Assembly: GCF_001461695.1 (NCBI RefSeq)
Contig: NZ_AUTC01000171.1
Location: 1 to 33,214, forward strand
Source: Sinorhizobium fredii USDA 205
Lineage (GTDB): Bacteria; Pseudomonadota; Alphaproteobacteria; Rhizobiales; Rhizobiaceae
Reading direction: 5' to 3'
Length of the DNA stretch: 33,214 bases
The notes below the pieces were generated by a model. The model ran no database searches. It was not told where the DNA came from and was given only the letters and a program-made list of their open reading frames with translations. This document shows positions 14,975 through 22,943 of this stretch, piece after piece; positions within the stretch are counted from its first letter, which is position 1, and each line of letters opens with the position of its first letter. The position numbers and the translations under genes were made by a program.

Positions 14975-16408
14975 TCAGGCCGCGTCCGGCAGATGAACCG
15001 TCTTCACCTCGAGGAAATCCTCGAGGCCGAAGGTACCACCTTCGCGGCCATTGCCCGACTGCTTGTAGCCGCCGAACGGGCTTCCATAGCGATGCGGCCC
15101 GCCATTGATGTGCACCATGCCGGCACGCAGCCGGGCGGCGACCCGTTCGGCTCGCTCGGGATTGCCCGTCTGCACATAGGCCGCAAGCCCATAACTCGTA
15201 TCGTTGGCGATGGCGATCGCCTCCTCCTCCGTGTCGAAGGGAATGATTGCAAGCACCGGCCCGAACACCTCCTCGCGCGCAATGCGCATCGAGTTGTCGA
15301 CATCCGCGAAGATCGTCGGCTTGACGAAGTATCCGGTCTCGAAGCCTTCCGGCTTGCCGGGACCGCCGACGAGGAGGCGCGCACCTTCGCCGACACCCGC
15401 CTCGATCAGCGCCTGCACGCGTTCGAACTGGATGTGGCTGACCAGCGGCCCGATATGCGCGCCTTCCCTGGTCGGGTCGCCGACCGTCGCCTCCCGGCCG
15501 GCCCGCCTTGCGATCGCTACAACGTCCTCGTAGGCGCTGCGCTCGACCAGCATCCGTGTCGGCGCGTCGCAGGACTGGCCGGAATTGTTGAAGCATTCGA
15601 GGACGCTGGCGGTCACCCGCTCCTCGAGATCGGCATCGGCGAAGACGATGTTCGGCGACTTGCCGCCGAGCTCCAGCGTGACGCGCTTCACCGTATCGGC
15701 GGCATCCTTACTGACGGCGATGCCGGCCCGCGTCGAACCGGTGAAGGACATCATGTCGATGTCCTTGTGCTTCGAAAGTGCGGCGCCGGCATGAAGGCCG
15801 TCGCCATTGACGAGGTTGAAGACGCCGCGCGGGAAACCCGCCTCGTCGATCATTTCCGCATAGAGCATGGCATTGAGCGGCGTGAACTCGCTCGGCTTCA
15901 AAACGCAGGTGCAGCCGGTCGCCAGCGCCGGCACCACCTTCAGGGCAATCTGGTTGACCGGCCAGTTCCATGGCGTGATCAAGCCGCACACTCCGATCGG
16001 CTCGCGCATCAGCGTGTCGCCGTTCGAAAGTTTTTCGCGCAATTTCAGGCGCTTCAGCGCGTCGATGTAACCCTGAAGATGGCCAACGCCGACATCAGAC
16101 TGCTGCTCGCGGCTCATGGTTTTCGGCGCGCCGAGCTCCGCGGTGATCGTATCGGCCATCTCGTCGTAGCGGCGCTTGTAGATCGCCAGAAGCTTTTCGA
16201 GAAGCGTCAGCCGTTCCTCCAGGCTGGTCCGGCTATAGGCCTCGAAGGCCTTCTTCGCGGCCGCGACGGCTCGGTCGATATCGACCGCCGTGCCGAGGGA
16301 GATGACGGCGATCGGCTTTTCGGTTGCAGGATTGAGCACGTAAAGGTCGTTCTGTGCTGCTGGTTCGACCCATTCGCCGTTGATGTAGAACTTGCGCTTG
16401 TCGAGCAT
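14975..16408 (-). CDS. NAD(P)-dependent aldehyde dehydrogenase
   Basis: A 477-residue enzyme with normal ALDH length and all catalytic residues: Asn148 in TPWNWP, Lys171 in LKPSE, Glu246 in LELGGKSPN and the nucleophile Cys280 in NNSGQSCDAPTR. The FTGST loop lies near residue 222. The enzyme oxidises an aldehyde to its acid in the cytoplasm. Aminoaldehydes from polyamine or amine breakdown are favoured by the neighbouring FAD amine oxidoreductase and ABC importers, but the family is broad. The start at 16408 (MLDKRKFYINGEW) has a strong SD (GGAAGGAGGG) about 6 bases upstream; an in-frame upstream extension to 16429 lacks support. Confidence 0.92.
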   Translation of the reverse strand: MLDKRKFYINGEWVEPAAQNDLYVLNPATEKPIAVISLGTAVDIDRAVAAAKKAFEAYSRTSLEERLTLLEKLLAIYKRRYDEMADTITAELGAPKTMSREQQSDVGVGHLQGYIDALKRLKLREKLSNGDTLMREPIGVCGLITPWNWPVNQIALKVVPALATGCTCVLKPSEFTPLNAMLYAEMIDEAGFPRGVFNLVNGDGLHAGAALSKHKDIDMMSFTGSTRAGIAVSKDAADTVKRVTLELGGKSPNIVFADADLEERVTASVLECFNNSGQSCDAPTRMLVERSAYEDVVAIARRAGREATVGDPTREGAHIGPLVSHIQFERVQALIEAGVGEGARLLVGGPGKPEGFETGYFVKPTIFADVDNSMRIAREEVFGPVLAIIPFDTEEEAIAIANDTSYGLAAYVQTGNPERAERVAARLRAGMVHINGGPHRYGSPFGGYKQSGNGREGGTFGLEDFLEVKTVHLPDAA

Positions 16409-16730
16409 GCGTTCCCTCCTTCCCGTCAATGTCTCTTGTTTTCCGCAGACCGGGCATCGGATCGTCGCCCAGCGCGGTCAATGCGCGATGAGCCCAAAAC
16501 GACTTCCGATACTTTCGCGGCGACGTTCACCGTACACGAGTCTTTCCGGAGTCATTCGCGGCTTCGATTTGAGAAACCAAGGCACGCTACGACGCAAGCA
16601 ATGCCCCTCGCAAGGACTACGATGTCGCGGCCGCGGGCTTGCCCCGAACGGTGAGGTGGGGATGACGGTGGCGGCGTCGAGTCACCGCCGCTTATAGGAG
16701 ACTTCCGGAAAAGTGCGGGCGTTAAAGCCG
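16409..16730. other. 322-base gap without a recognisable gene
   Basis: No convincing coding frame is seen on either strand: the open frames lack SD sequences and recognisable families. It should contain the aldehyde-dehydrogenase promoter near its left end and the transcript end of the small membrane-protein gene near its right end. A GGCGG/CCGCC hairpin at about 16670-16692 is the only structure noted, without a T-run. Confidence 0.5.
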
Positions 16731-16880
16731 TCAGATGGCGCCGATGACGAGGGCCGAGATGAAGGTGAAGGCCGCCACGATGGCGATCGAGTGGGGAATG
16801 AGGTTGACCGGCAGGCGCCTGGTCGGCTGCGCCAGATGGAGCGCGTAGCGGGAGTGGGTCATCGCCTTTGTCGCGTTCAT
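16731..16880 (-). CDS. 49-residue single-helix membrane protein, function unknown
   Basis: A short ATG-to-TGA frame with a good SD (GGAGAG, about 5 bases before the ATG at 16880) encodes a 49-residue protein. The basic N-terminal part is (NATKAMTHSRYALHLAQPTR), and one C-terminal hydrophobic segment of about 22 residues (SIAIVAAFTFISALVIGAI) ends exactly at the stop. This layout suits a single-pass inner-membrane protein with a cytosolic basic head. An ATG five codons in is an alternative start. It has its own leader of ~120 bases after the transglutaminase-like gene. I do not recognise a family. Confidence 0.6.
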   Translation of the reverse strand: MNATKAMTHSRYALHLAQPTRRLPVNLIPHSIAIVAAFTFISALVIGAI

Positions 16881-17002
16881 TATTTCTCTCCGCTGTTGGC
16901 GTTGGCCTATACTCCTGTTCTCCTATATTCTCGATTAAGTTTGTAGATATTATTTTCTGCGGATCGCCCAAGGTGTGAAAAATCCATTTCCGCCTTGTGC
17001 TA

Positions 17003-17917
17003 TCAATGCCGCTCGCGGTCGCGTTCCTGCAGATGACGCGACCAGGTCTCGCTGAACCACGGGTTCAGCAGCGACACGTCGGCGGTGCGGTGCGAGCGGC
17101 TGAGCCGGCTGTCGACCTCGACCGACGTCCAGACGGTGAACAGGGTCAGTTGATGCTTTCCGAAGGTCTGGATCAACGGGATGTCTGCTGCATCCCGGCC
17201 GCGGGCCACGGGGATGCGGCCGGCCCGCCGGGCATTGTTCTTGGCGTCGAATGTGTACCACCGGTCGCCGAGATACACCTCGAACCAGGCGTTGAAATCC
17301 ATCGGCGCCGGGCTGTCCGGGACGCCGATGTCGGCCATGTAGCCGTGGACGTAGCGGGCCGGCATGTTCATGCAACGGCAAAGGGCAACAGCCAGATGTG
17401 CGTAGTCGCGGCTGACCCCCAGTCGATCCTCGTGCGCTTCGAGCGCCGTGCGCATCGCCTGCGCGTAACCGTAGCTGAACACCAGCCGGTCATGCACATA
17501 GTCGCAGACGGCCTGCACCCGTTGCCAGCCTGCCGGCACGTCGCCGAAAAGCCGCCAGGCAAGCGCGCTCAGTCGATCCGTCTCGCAGTAGCGGCTGGCG
17601 CAAAGATAGGGCAGCAAGGAGGGCGGCAGCTTTTCCACCGACACCGCCTCGGCCAGAGGATCCGAGGCGTCGAGCCGCCCCTCGTCGCTGATGACTGCGT
17701 CGTAGCCGAGCCTGGTTTCACCCTCGGGCAGGACCATGCGCAGACAAATGTTGTGGTGGGGGTCGGTGATTTCCTCCATCGGAACGAGCGGCGAAGCGAC
17801 CGGCCCGCGTTCCGTGACGACCGCATTCCGCCGTTCCTTGGCGACGGACAGAAACGTCATCATCGGCGTGGGTTGCGGGCAATCGATGCCAATCTCATAA
17901 CCGAAGCGGATGAACAT
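17003..17917 (-). CDS. Transglutaminase-fold protein with Cys and His catalytic residues replaced
   Basis: A 304-residue protein. Residues 1-95 look like the N-terminal beta region found in bacterial transglutaminase-like proteins, and about 130-230 form the transglutaminase core. The usual nucleophile motif G-V-C-R-D is here LGVSRDYAHLAVALCRC, so position 169 is Ser (codon AGC at 17411-17413). The usual catalytic His in D-F-H-A-W is here DFNAWFEVYLGDRWYTFDA, so position 209 is Asn (codon AAC, 17291-17293). The third residue, Asp224, remains. The fold is well preserved and there is no frameshift or stop, so a non-catalytic or altered role is likely. The start at 17917 has GGGGAGG upstream. 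Family members are often cysteine-protease-like or cross-linking enzymes; function here is unknown. Confidence 0.88.
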   Translation of the reverse strand: MFIRFGYEIGIDCPQPTPMMTFLSVAKERRNAVVTERGPVASPLVPMEEITDPHHNICLRMVLPEGETRLGYDAVISDEGRLDASDPLAEAVSVEKLPPSLLPYLCASRYCETDRLSALAWRLFGDVPAGWQRVQAVCDYVHDRLVFSYGYAQAMRTALEAHEDRLGVSRDYAHLAVALCRCMNMPARYVHGYMADIGVPDSPAPMDFNAWFEVYLGDRWYTFDAKNNARRAGRIPVARGRDAADIPLIQTFGKHQLTLFTVWTSVEVDSRLSRSHRTADVSLLNPWFSETWSRHLQERDRERH

Positions 17918-18052
17918 TTTCGACCTCCCCGACTGCGATTTTCTTGACACTTGCGCTCCGCGCGCCTGGAGCGTTGGCGGCATCCCGGATCAGCGACCCT
18001 GTATGAAGCAGTCCCGCAATATACTTCTGTTGAGATCCGGACGAACGAGAAA

Positions 18053-18074
18053 CATGTGCGCCCGCGCACATGTC
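18053..18074 (-). terminator. Perfect 10-bp-arm palindrome, probable terminator of the FAD oxidoreductase gene
   Basis: Arms ACATGTGCGC and GCGCACATGT flank a 2-base centre. On the minus strand TTTCTCGTTC follows directly, and the structure begins 103 bases after the oxidoreductase stop. A regulatory dyad for the downstream transglutaminase-like gene is an alternative. The 255 bases 17922-18176 hold no gene. Confidence 0.5.
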
Positions 18075-18176
18075 AGCGGCGCCTGCCCGCGGCCGAATAC
18101 TAACGCATCATCGGAGCGAGCGGTATCGATTTGAAAGAGAACCCGGCACCAAGCGCAACCGGCAGCGGCCGCAGAA

Positions 18177-19484
18177 CTACCAGCCGACCGCATCCTTGAA
18201 GGAATACCACCAGGAACCGATCGTCGAATACTGCGCCCGGAACATCCGCCCGCCTGGGAACGGATACCAGGGCAGCTTCTCGAACATGTCGAAACGCGAC
18301 TGGTCGCCGTCGATCGCCTCGGCAAGGGTACGCCCGAAGAGATGCGAGCCGGTCACCCCGTGGCCGCTATAGCCGTGGGCGAAATAGGTGTTGGCACCGA
18401 TCCGGCCCATTTGCGGGACGCGCGTGAAGGAGAGCGCGAAATTGCCGCTCCAGGCATAGTCGATCTTCACGCCCTTGAGACGCGGGAAGACCTTTTCGAG
18501 ATTGGGCCGGAGCTTCGCCACCACATCGGCCGGATCGCTGCCGCCATAGACGGTGCCGCCACCGAAGACCATCCGTTTGTCGGCCGAAAGCCGGAAATAG
18601 TCGAGGATATAACGCACGTCCTCGACGCACATGTCGCTCGGGATCAGCATATCCGCGAGTTCTTCGCCGAGCGGGGCCGTGGTGATCATCTGCGTCGAGA
18701 CCGGCATGACGCGCGAGACGAGTTCGGGTACTGCCTCCCCGAGATAGGCATTGCCGCAGAGCACCACGATGCGGGCGGAGACCTCGCCCGCCTTGGTATA
18801 GACGGTCGGCCGCGCCGCTTTATAGTCGACACGGGTCACCGGCGACATCTCGTAGATGCTGCCGCCGAGGCTTTCGAAGGCGCGCGCCTCGCCGAGCACC
18901 AGATTGAGCGGATGCATATGGCCGCCGGTGATATCGAGCATGCCGCCGCAATAGGCTTCGGAATTGACGAGCTTGCGCAACGCATCCCGGTCGAGCATCA
19001 GGTGGTCGTCCATGCCGTATTTGCGCCAAAGCACCTGCTTGGCTTCCAGCTCCTTCATATGCGCGTCGGTATAGGCGGCGTAAATGTTGCCGGATTTCAG
19101 GTCGCAATCGATCCGATAATGGCTGACGATCCGGCGGAGGATACGGCCGCCCTCCTGGACAAGGCCGCCGATGAAGCGGGCCGCGTCCTCTCCGAAACGG
19201 CGCTGGATCGTCGAAAGGCTGGCGTTGAGGCCATTGACGATCTGGCCGCCGTTCCGCCCCGAGGCGCCCCATCCCACCTGAGCGCCCTCTATCACCGCAA
19301 CCTTGTAACCCTTCTCGGCGAGATGAATGGCCGTCGCAAGCCCCGTATAGCCGGCGCCGACGACGCAGATGTCGGTCTCGACGCGCCCCTGAAGCTTGAC
19401 CGGCGTGCGAATGACGTTGCGCGAGGCGGCGTAGTAGCTCGTCGGATAGCTCCCGTCGCCGGCATAGGAGTTCGTGACGCTCAC
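18177..19484 (-). CDS. FAD-dependent amine oxidoreductase (PuuB/OrdL-like, DAO family)
   Basis: A 435-residue flavoprotein of the D-amino-acid-oxidase-like family. The N-terminal dinucleotide fold has GAGYTG (43-48) and its acidic partner Glu66, followed by the GWGASGRNGGQ motif (71-81) that is characteristic of gamma-glutamylputrescine oxidase (PuuB) and OrdL relatives. FAHGYSGHGVTGSHLFG near the C-terminus is the second FAD-contact motif. Length fits PuuB (about 430). The reaction would be oxidative deamination of an amine or gamma-glutamylated polyamine to an aldehyde. The start is GTG at 19484 with AGGAAAG upstream; longer frames have no SD. It is divergent from the GntR gene, which may regulate it, and not adjacent to its likely aldehyde dehydrogenase. 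Confidence 0.9.
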   Translation of the reverse strand: MSVTNSYAGDGSYPTSYYAASRNVIRTPVKLQGRVETDICVVGAGYTGLATAIHLAEKGYKVAVIEGAQVGWGASGRNGGQIVNGLNASLSTIQRRFGEDAARFIGGLVQEGGRILRRIVSHYRIDCDLKSGNIYAAYTDAHMKELEAKQVLWRKYGMDDHLMLDRDALRKLVNSEAYCGGMLDITGGHMHPLNLVLGEARAFESLGGSIYEMSPVTRVDYKAARPTVYTKAGEVSARIVVLCGNAYLGEAVPELVSRVMPVSTQMITTAPLGEELADMLIPSDMCVEDVRYILDYFRLSADKRMVFGGGTVYGGSDPADVVAKLRPNLEKVFPRLKGVKIDYAWSGNFALSFTRVPQMGRIGANTYFAHGYSGHGVTGSHLFGRTLAEAIDGDQSRFDMFEKLPWYPFPGGRMFRAQYSTIGSWWYSFKDAVGW

Positions 19485-19579
19485 CCTGTCTTTCCTGCCA
19501 TGGGGGCCCTTTGTCAGGACGAGGCATAACGCAAATCTTGCCCCTTGACCATGCGGCGCACCGCCTGCATATTGCTCAG

Positions 19580-19590
19580 ATGTCAGACCA
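19580..19590. promoter_or_regulatory. Candidate FadR-type GntR operator
   Basis: ATGTCAGACCA matches the FadR-subfamily rule TNGTNNNACNA at all but its first base. It lies in the 122-base region between the divergent FAD oxidoreductase and GntR genes, 16 bases before the GntR start. This would suit repression of both genes by the GntR protein. Confidence 0.45.
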
Positions 19591-19606
19591 ATTTTGAGTC
19601 TCGCGG

Positions 19607-20323
19607 ATGTCCCGACCGGAGAAAGCGCTGCTTCTTCCCCTGCCCCCGGTGGACCGGGTGCAGCAGGTGATCTCCGCTCTCGCCGACTACATTCAGGAAT
19701 CAGGTCTGAAGCCCGGTGACCGGCTACCGGCCGAACGCGAATTGATGGCGGCACTCGCCGTCGGGCGCTCCACCATCCGTGAGGTCATCAGCCATTTCCA
19801 GGCGCTCGGCGTCGTCGAAGCGCGCAAGGGCAGCGGCACTTACCTGTTGCGCGCCATCTCCGCTGCGACGATCCACATGCCGCTGACGCTCGACACCCGG
19901 CATCTTCGCGACGCCCTGCTGCAGACGCTCGAGGTCCGGCGCGGCATCGAGGTTGAAGCCGGCATGGTCGCCGCCCGTCGCCGCACCGACGCCGACCTCA
20001 TCAATATCGAAACGAAGCTCAACGAGATGGAGCGCGTTCATCTGGCCAAGGGGACCTCCGGACCGGAAGATCTCGCCTTCCACCTGGCGATCTACGACGC
20101 GACCCATAATCCGCTCTTCCGGCAGTTGCTCGAGCAGATGCGCGAGGCCTTCGAGCGCTTCTGGGAAAAACCCTTCGACCGGCCGGATTTCGCCCGTCGA
20201 TCGTTTCCCTTTCACCGAACCCTCTTCGACGCGATTGCCTCGCAGAACCCGGACGCCGCCCGGGAAGAGACGCTGAAAATCCTCGCCATCGTCGAGGAAG
20301 ACATCAAGGAAATGTCCCAATGA
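19607..20323 (+). CDS. GntR-family transcriptional regulator (FadR/FCD subfamily)
   Basis: A 238-residue regulator. The N-terminal winged helix-turn-helix spans about residues 15-85 (ADYIQESGLKPGDRLPAERE, then GRSTIREVISHFQALGVVE), followed by an all-helical FCD ligand-binding domain (about 100-235). Its metal or ligand-binding His positions are suggested by AFHLAIYDATHNP and FHRTLFDAI. It heads a plus-strand operon with a PLP enzyme and sugar-type importer; its stop and the next start overlap as ATGA. The SD before the ATG at 19607 is poor, so expression may be low. It probably represses this operon, and perhaps the divergent FAD oxidoreductase, until the substrate is present. Confidence 0.9.
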   Translation: MSRPEKALLLPLPPVDRVQQVISALADYIQESGLKPGDRLPAERELMAALAVGRSTIREVISHFQALGVVEARKGSGTYLLRAISAATIHMPLTLDTRHLRDALLQTLEVRRGIEVEAGMVAARRRTDADLINIETKLNEMERVHLAKGTSGPEDLAFHLAIYDATHNPLFRQLLEQMREAFERFWEKPFDRPDFARRSFPFHRTLFDAIASQNPDAAREETLKILAIVEEDIKEMSQ

Positions 20324-21492
20324 ATGACGGCCTCGATCCGTTCGATAGAGCCTCGCTGATCGCCGCCCATGACGAGGGCCACGCCTTCGATGCCGTCGTT
20401 CCGCCGATCGTCCAGACCTCGCTCTTCACCTTCAAGGACTATGACGAGATGATCGCCTCCTACCGGGGCGAACGGGTCCGGCCGATCTACACCCGCGGCC
20501 TCAATCCGACCGTCCGGCTGTTCGAGGAGATGCTGGCGAAACTGGAAGGCGCCGAGGACGCCATCGGCTTTGCCAGCGGCATGTCGGCGATCTCCTCCAC
20601 CGTCCTGTCCTTCGTCGAGCCGGGCGATCGCATCGTCGCCGTGAAGCATCTCTATCCCGATGCCTTCCGGCTGTTCGGCACGCATCTGAAGCGCATGCGC
20701 GTCGACGTCACTTATGTCGACGGCCGCGACGAGGAGGAGGTGGCGAAAGCGCTTCCCGGCGCCAAGCTGTTCTACATGGAGAGCCCGACGAGTTGGGTCA
20801 TGGATACCCATGATGTGGCGGCGCTCGCGGCTCTTGCCAGGGCGCAAGGGATCGTCAGCGTCATCGACAACAGCTGGGCGAGCCCGGTGTTCCAGCAGCC
20901 GATTTCGCTCGGCGTCGATCTCGTGATCCACTCGGCCTCGAAATACCTGGGCGGCCATAGCGACGTCGTCGCCGGTGTCGTCGCCGGCTCCAGGGAACTG
21001 GTCGGCCGGATCCGCTCCGAAGCCTATCCCTATCTCGGCGGCAAGCTTTCGCCCTTCGACGCCTGGCTGCTGATCCGCGGGCTTCGCACCCTGCCGATCC
21101 GGATGAAGGCGCATGAGCGCTCGGCGCTCGCTGTCGCCCGCCGCCTACTGGAGCACCCTCTGGTCGAAACGGTCTGCCATCCCGGCCTCGGCAATCACCT
21201 GCCGCCGGGCCTTTCCGGCACGTCGGGGCTCTTCTCCTTCATCTTTCGCGACGGCGTCGACGTGCGCCGCTTCGCCGATCACCTGCAATTCTTCAAGCTC
21301 GGCGTGTCTTGGGGCGGCCACGAAAGCCTCATCGTCCCGGGTGAAGTCGTTCTGGCGCAGAAAGCTCAACCCAATTCCGCGGCCGCCTTCGGCATTTCTC
21401 CGCGGTCGGTACGGCTCCATGTCGGCCTGGAGGGAACGGAGGCCCTCTGGAGCGACCTAGAAGCGGCGATCGACGCCGCTTCCTCAGGCTGA
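20320..21492 (+). CDS. Cys/Met metabolism PLP-dependent enzyme (cystathionine beta-lyase/gamma-synthase family)
   Basis: A 390-residue enzyme of fold type I. The PLP lysine is Lys208 in HSASKYLGGHSD, Asp183 is in VIDNSWASPVF, and YTRGLNPT (57-64) replaces the more usual YSR motif. FASGMSAISS (84-93) forms the phosphate-binding loop. Family members split or build C-S bonds or act on gamma-substituted amino acids; cystathionine beta-lyase, methionine gamma-lyase and O-acetylhomoserine sulfhydrylase are alternatives that sequence reading cannot separate. Its start overlaps the GntR stop by 4 bases, and the ABC genes follow after 89 bases, so it is likely part of a substrate-utilisation operon rather than housekeeping methionine synthesis. 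Confidence 0.9.
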   Translation: MNDGLDPFDRASLIAAHDEGHAFDAVVPPIVQTSLFTFKDYDEMIASYRGERVRPIYTRGLNPTVRLFEEMLAKLEGAEDAIGFASGMSAISSTVLSFVEPGDRIVAVKHLYPDAFRLFGTHLKRMRVDVTYVDGRDEEEVAKALPGAKLFYMESPTSWVMDTHDVAALAALARAQGIVSVIDNSWASPVFQQPISLGVDLVIHSASKYLGGHSDVVAGVVAGSRELVGRIRSEAYPYLGGKLSPFDAWLLIRGLRTLPIRMKAHERSALAVARRLLEHPLVETVCHPGLGNHLPPGLSGTSGLFSFIFRDGVDVRRFADHLQFFKLGVSWGGHESLIVPGEVVLAQKAQPNSAAAFGISPRSVRLHVGLEGTEALWSDLEAAIDAASSG

Positions 21493-21500
21493 CGACGAGC

Positions 21501-21537
21501 GGGATGAGGAAAAGCGTAAGCGGCTTTCCCGAATCCC
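21501..21537. repeat. Short palindromic intergenic element related to the 13870 core
   Basis: GGGAT and ATCCC flank a core GGAAAAGC-GTAA-GCGGCTTTCC (arms GGAAA and TTTCC, 21508-21512 and 21525-21529). The core shares the AAAAG-(T/C)-GT-spacer-AGCGG-(T/C)-TTT layout with 13873-13891, suggesting a small repeat family. It lies between the PLP enzyme and binding-protein genes. Confidence 0.5.
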
Positions 21538-21581
21538 CTCCCTAAGAAATCGATCAACCGTCAAGAACAAAGGGAACAAAA

Positions 21582-22844
21582 ATGAGGAAACTGATCACAG
21601 CCACCCTGCTCGCCACGCTGATGGCCGGCAGTGCGCTTGCCGACACCAAGCTGAAGCTCGTCGAGGTCATCACCAGCCCCGAGCGCACCGAAACGCTGAA
21701 GTCGATCGTCGCAAAGTTCGAGGCGGCCAATCCCGGCACTACGGTCGAGATCATCTCGCTGCCCTGGGGCGAAGCCTTCCAGAAATTCGCCACCATGGTC
21801 TCGGCCGGGGAAATCCCGGACGTGATGGAAATGCCGGACACCTGGCTGTCGCTCTACGCCAATAACGGCATGCTCGAAAGCCTTGAGCCCTACATCGCCA
21901 AGTGGGAGCACACGCCGGGCCTGACCGAGCGGGCGCTGGAGCTCGGCCGCGACGTCAACGACACCGCCTATATGCTGCCCTACGGCTTCTATCTCCGGGC
22001 GATGTTCTACAACAAGAAGCTGCTCTCCGAGGCCGGCGTCGCCGAACCGCCGAAGACCATGGACGATTTCGTCAAAGCGTCCGAAGCGGTCTCGAAGCTG
22101 CCGGGCAAATCCGGCTACTGCCTGCGCGGCGGTCCGGGCGGGCTGAACGGCTGGGTGATGTTCGGCGCCACCATGGCCGGCGACAACACGTTCTTCAAGG
22201 ATGACGGCACCTCGACGATGAACAGCGAGGGCTGGGTCAAGGGTCTCACCTGGGTGATCGACCTTTACAAGAAGGGCCTCGCGCCGAAGGACAGCGTCAA
22301 CTGGGGCTTCAACGAGATCGTCGCCGGCTTCTATAGCGGCACCTGCGCCTTCCTCGACCAGGACCCGGATGCGCTGATTGCCATCGCCCAGCGCATGAAG
22401 CCGGAGGATTTCGGCGTCACCACCATGCCGAAGGGGCCGAGCGGCAAGGCCTTCACGACGATCGGCTTTGCCGGCTGGTCGATGCTGGCCGCCAGCCAGA
22501 ACAAGGACCTGTCCTGGAAGCTCATCGAAACGCTCGAAGGTCCGGAAGGCAACATCGAGTGGAACAAGCGCACCGGGGCGCTGCCGGTCCACAAGTCGGC
22601 CGAGAAGGACCCCTTCTATGCGAGCCCGCAGTTCAAGGGCTGGTTCGATGAACTCGCCGACAAGGACGTCGTGCTGACCGTCATGCCGACCTATCTCGAG
22701 GAATTCGCCTTCTTCAAGGATTCGCTGGCGATCAAGACGACCCAGGAAGCGCTGCTCGGCGACATCACGCCGGAAGAACTCGCCAATCAGTGGGCCGATT
22801 ACCTGACCAAGGCACAGCAGAAATACCTGGCGAACAAGAAGTAA
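21582..22844 (+). CDS. Sugar-type ABC transporter substrate-binding protein (family 1)
   Basis: A 420-residue periplasmic binding protein. The Sec signal is MRKLITATLLATLMAGSALA, cleaved before DTKLKLVEV. The mature protein shows the family-1 landmarks VEIISLPWGEAFQKFATMVS and GEIPDVMEMPDTW early, and PYGFYLRAMFYNKKLLSEAG in the middle. This class binds oligosaccharides or glycerol-phosphate-like ligands, but rhizobial members have varied ligands. GGGA precedes the ATG by about 8 bases. Permease genes and an ATPase follow on the same strand. The adjacent Cys/Met-type PLP enzyme makes an amino-acid-like or sulfur-containing ligand worth considering. Confidence 0.9.
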   Translation: MRKLITATLLATLMAGSALADTKLKLVEVITSPERTETLKSIVAKFEAANPGTTVEIISLPWGEAFQKFATMVSAGEIPDVMEMPDTWLSLYANNGMLESLEPYIAKWEHTPGLTERALELGRDVNDTAYMLPYGFYLRAMFYNKKLLSEAGVAEPPKTMDDFVKASEAVSKLPGKSGYCLRGGPGGLNGWVMFGATMAGDNTFFKDDGTSTMNSEGWVKGLTWVIDLYKKGLAPKDSVNWGFNEIVAGFYSGTCAFLDQDPDALIAIAQRMKPEDFGVTTMPKGPSGKAFTTIGFAGWSMLAASQNKDLSWKLIETLEGPEGNIEWNKRTGALPVHKSAEKDPFYASPQFKGWFDELADKDVVLTVMPTYLEEFAFFKDSLAIKTTQEALLGDITPEELANQWADYLTKAQQKYLANKK

Positions 22845-22851
22845 GACTGGC

Positions 22852-22879
22852 ACCGGCGGTGGTTCGCGCCACCGCCGGT
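22852..22879 (+). terminator. Perfect intercistronic hairpin after the sugar-type binding-protein gene
   Basis: ACCGGCGGTGG (22852-22862) and CCACCGCCGGT (22869-22879) pair perfectly around TTCGCG, 8 bases after the stop. There is no T-run, so partial attenuation or mRNA 3'-end protection is likelier than full termination. Confidence 0.7.
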
Positions 22880-22943
22880 CCAATCCGACGACAAGAAGGC
22901 ACGCCGATCGATAACGGCGGTCAAACAGGGGAAACTTCGACCG

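Noticed and set aside
16552..16971. Minus-strand frame overlapping the small membrane-protein gene.
   Set aside because: It has no SD and a Pro/Arg-rich product. The 49-residue frame in another phase has a good SD and a clear helix.
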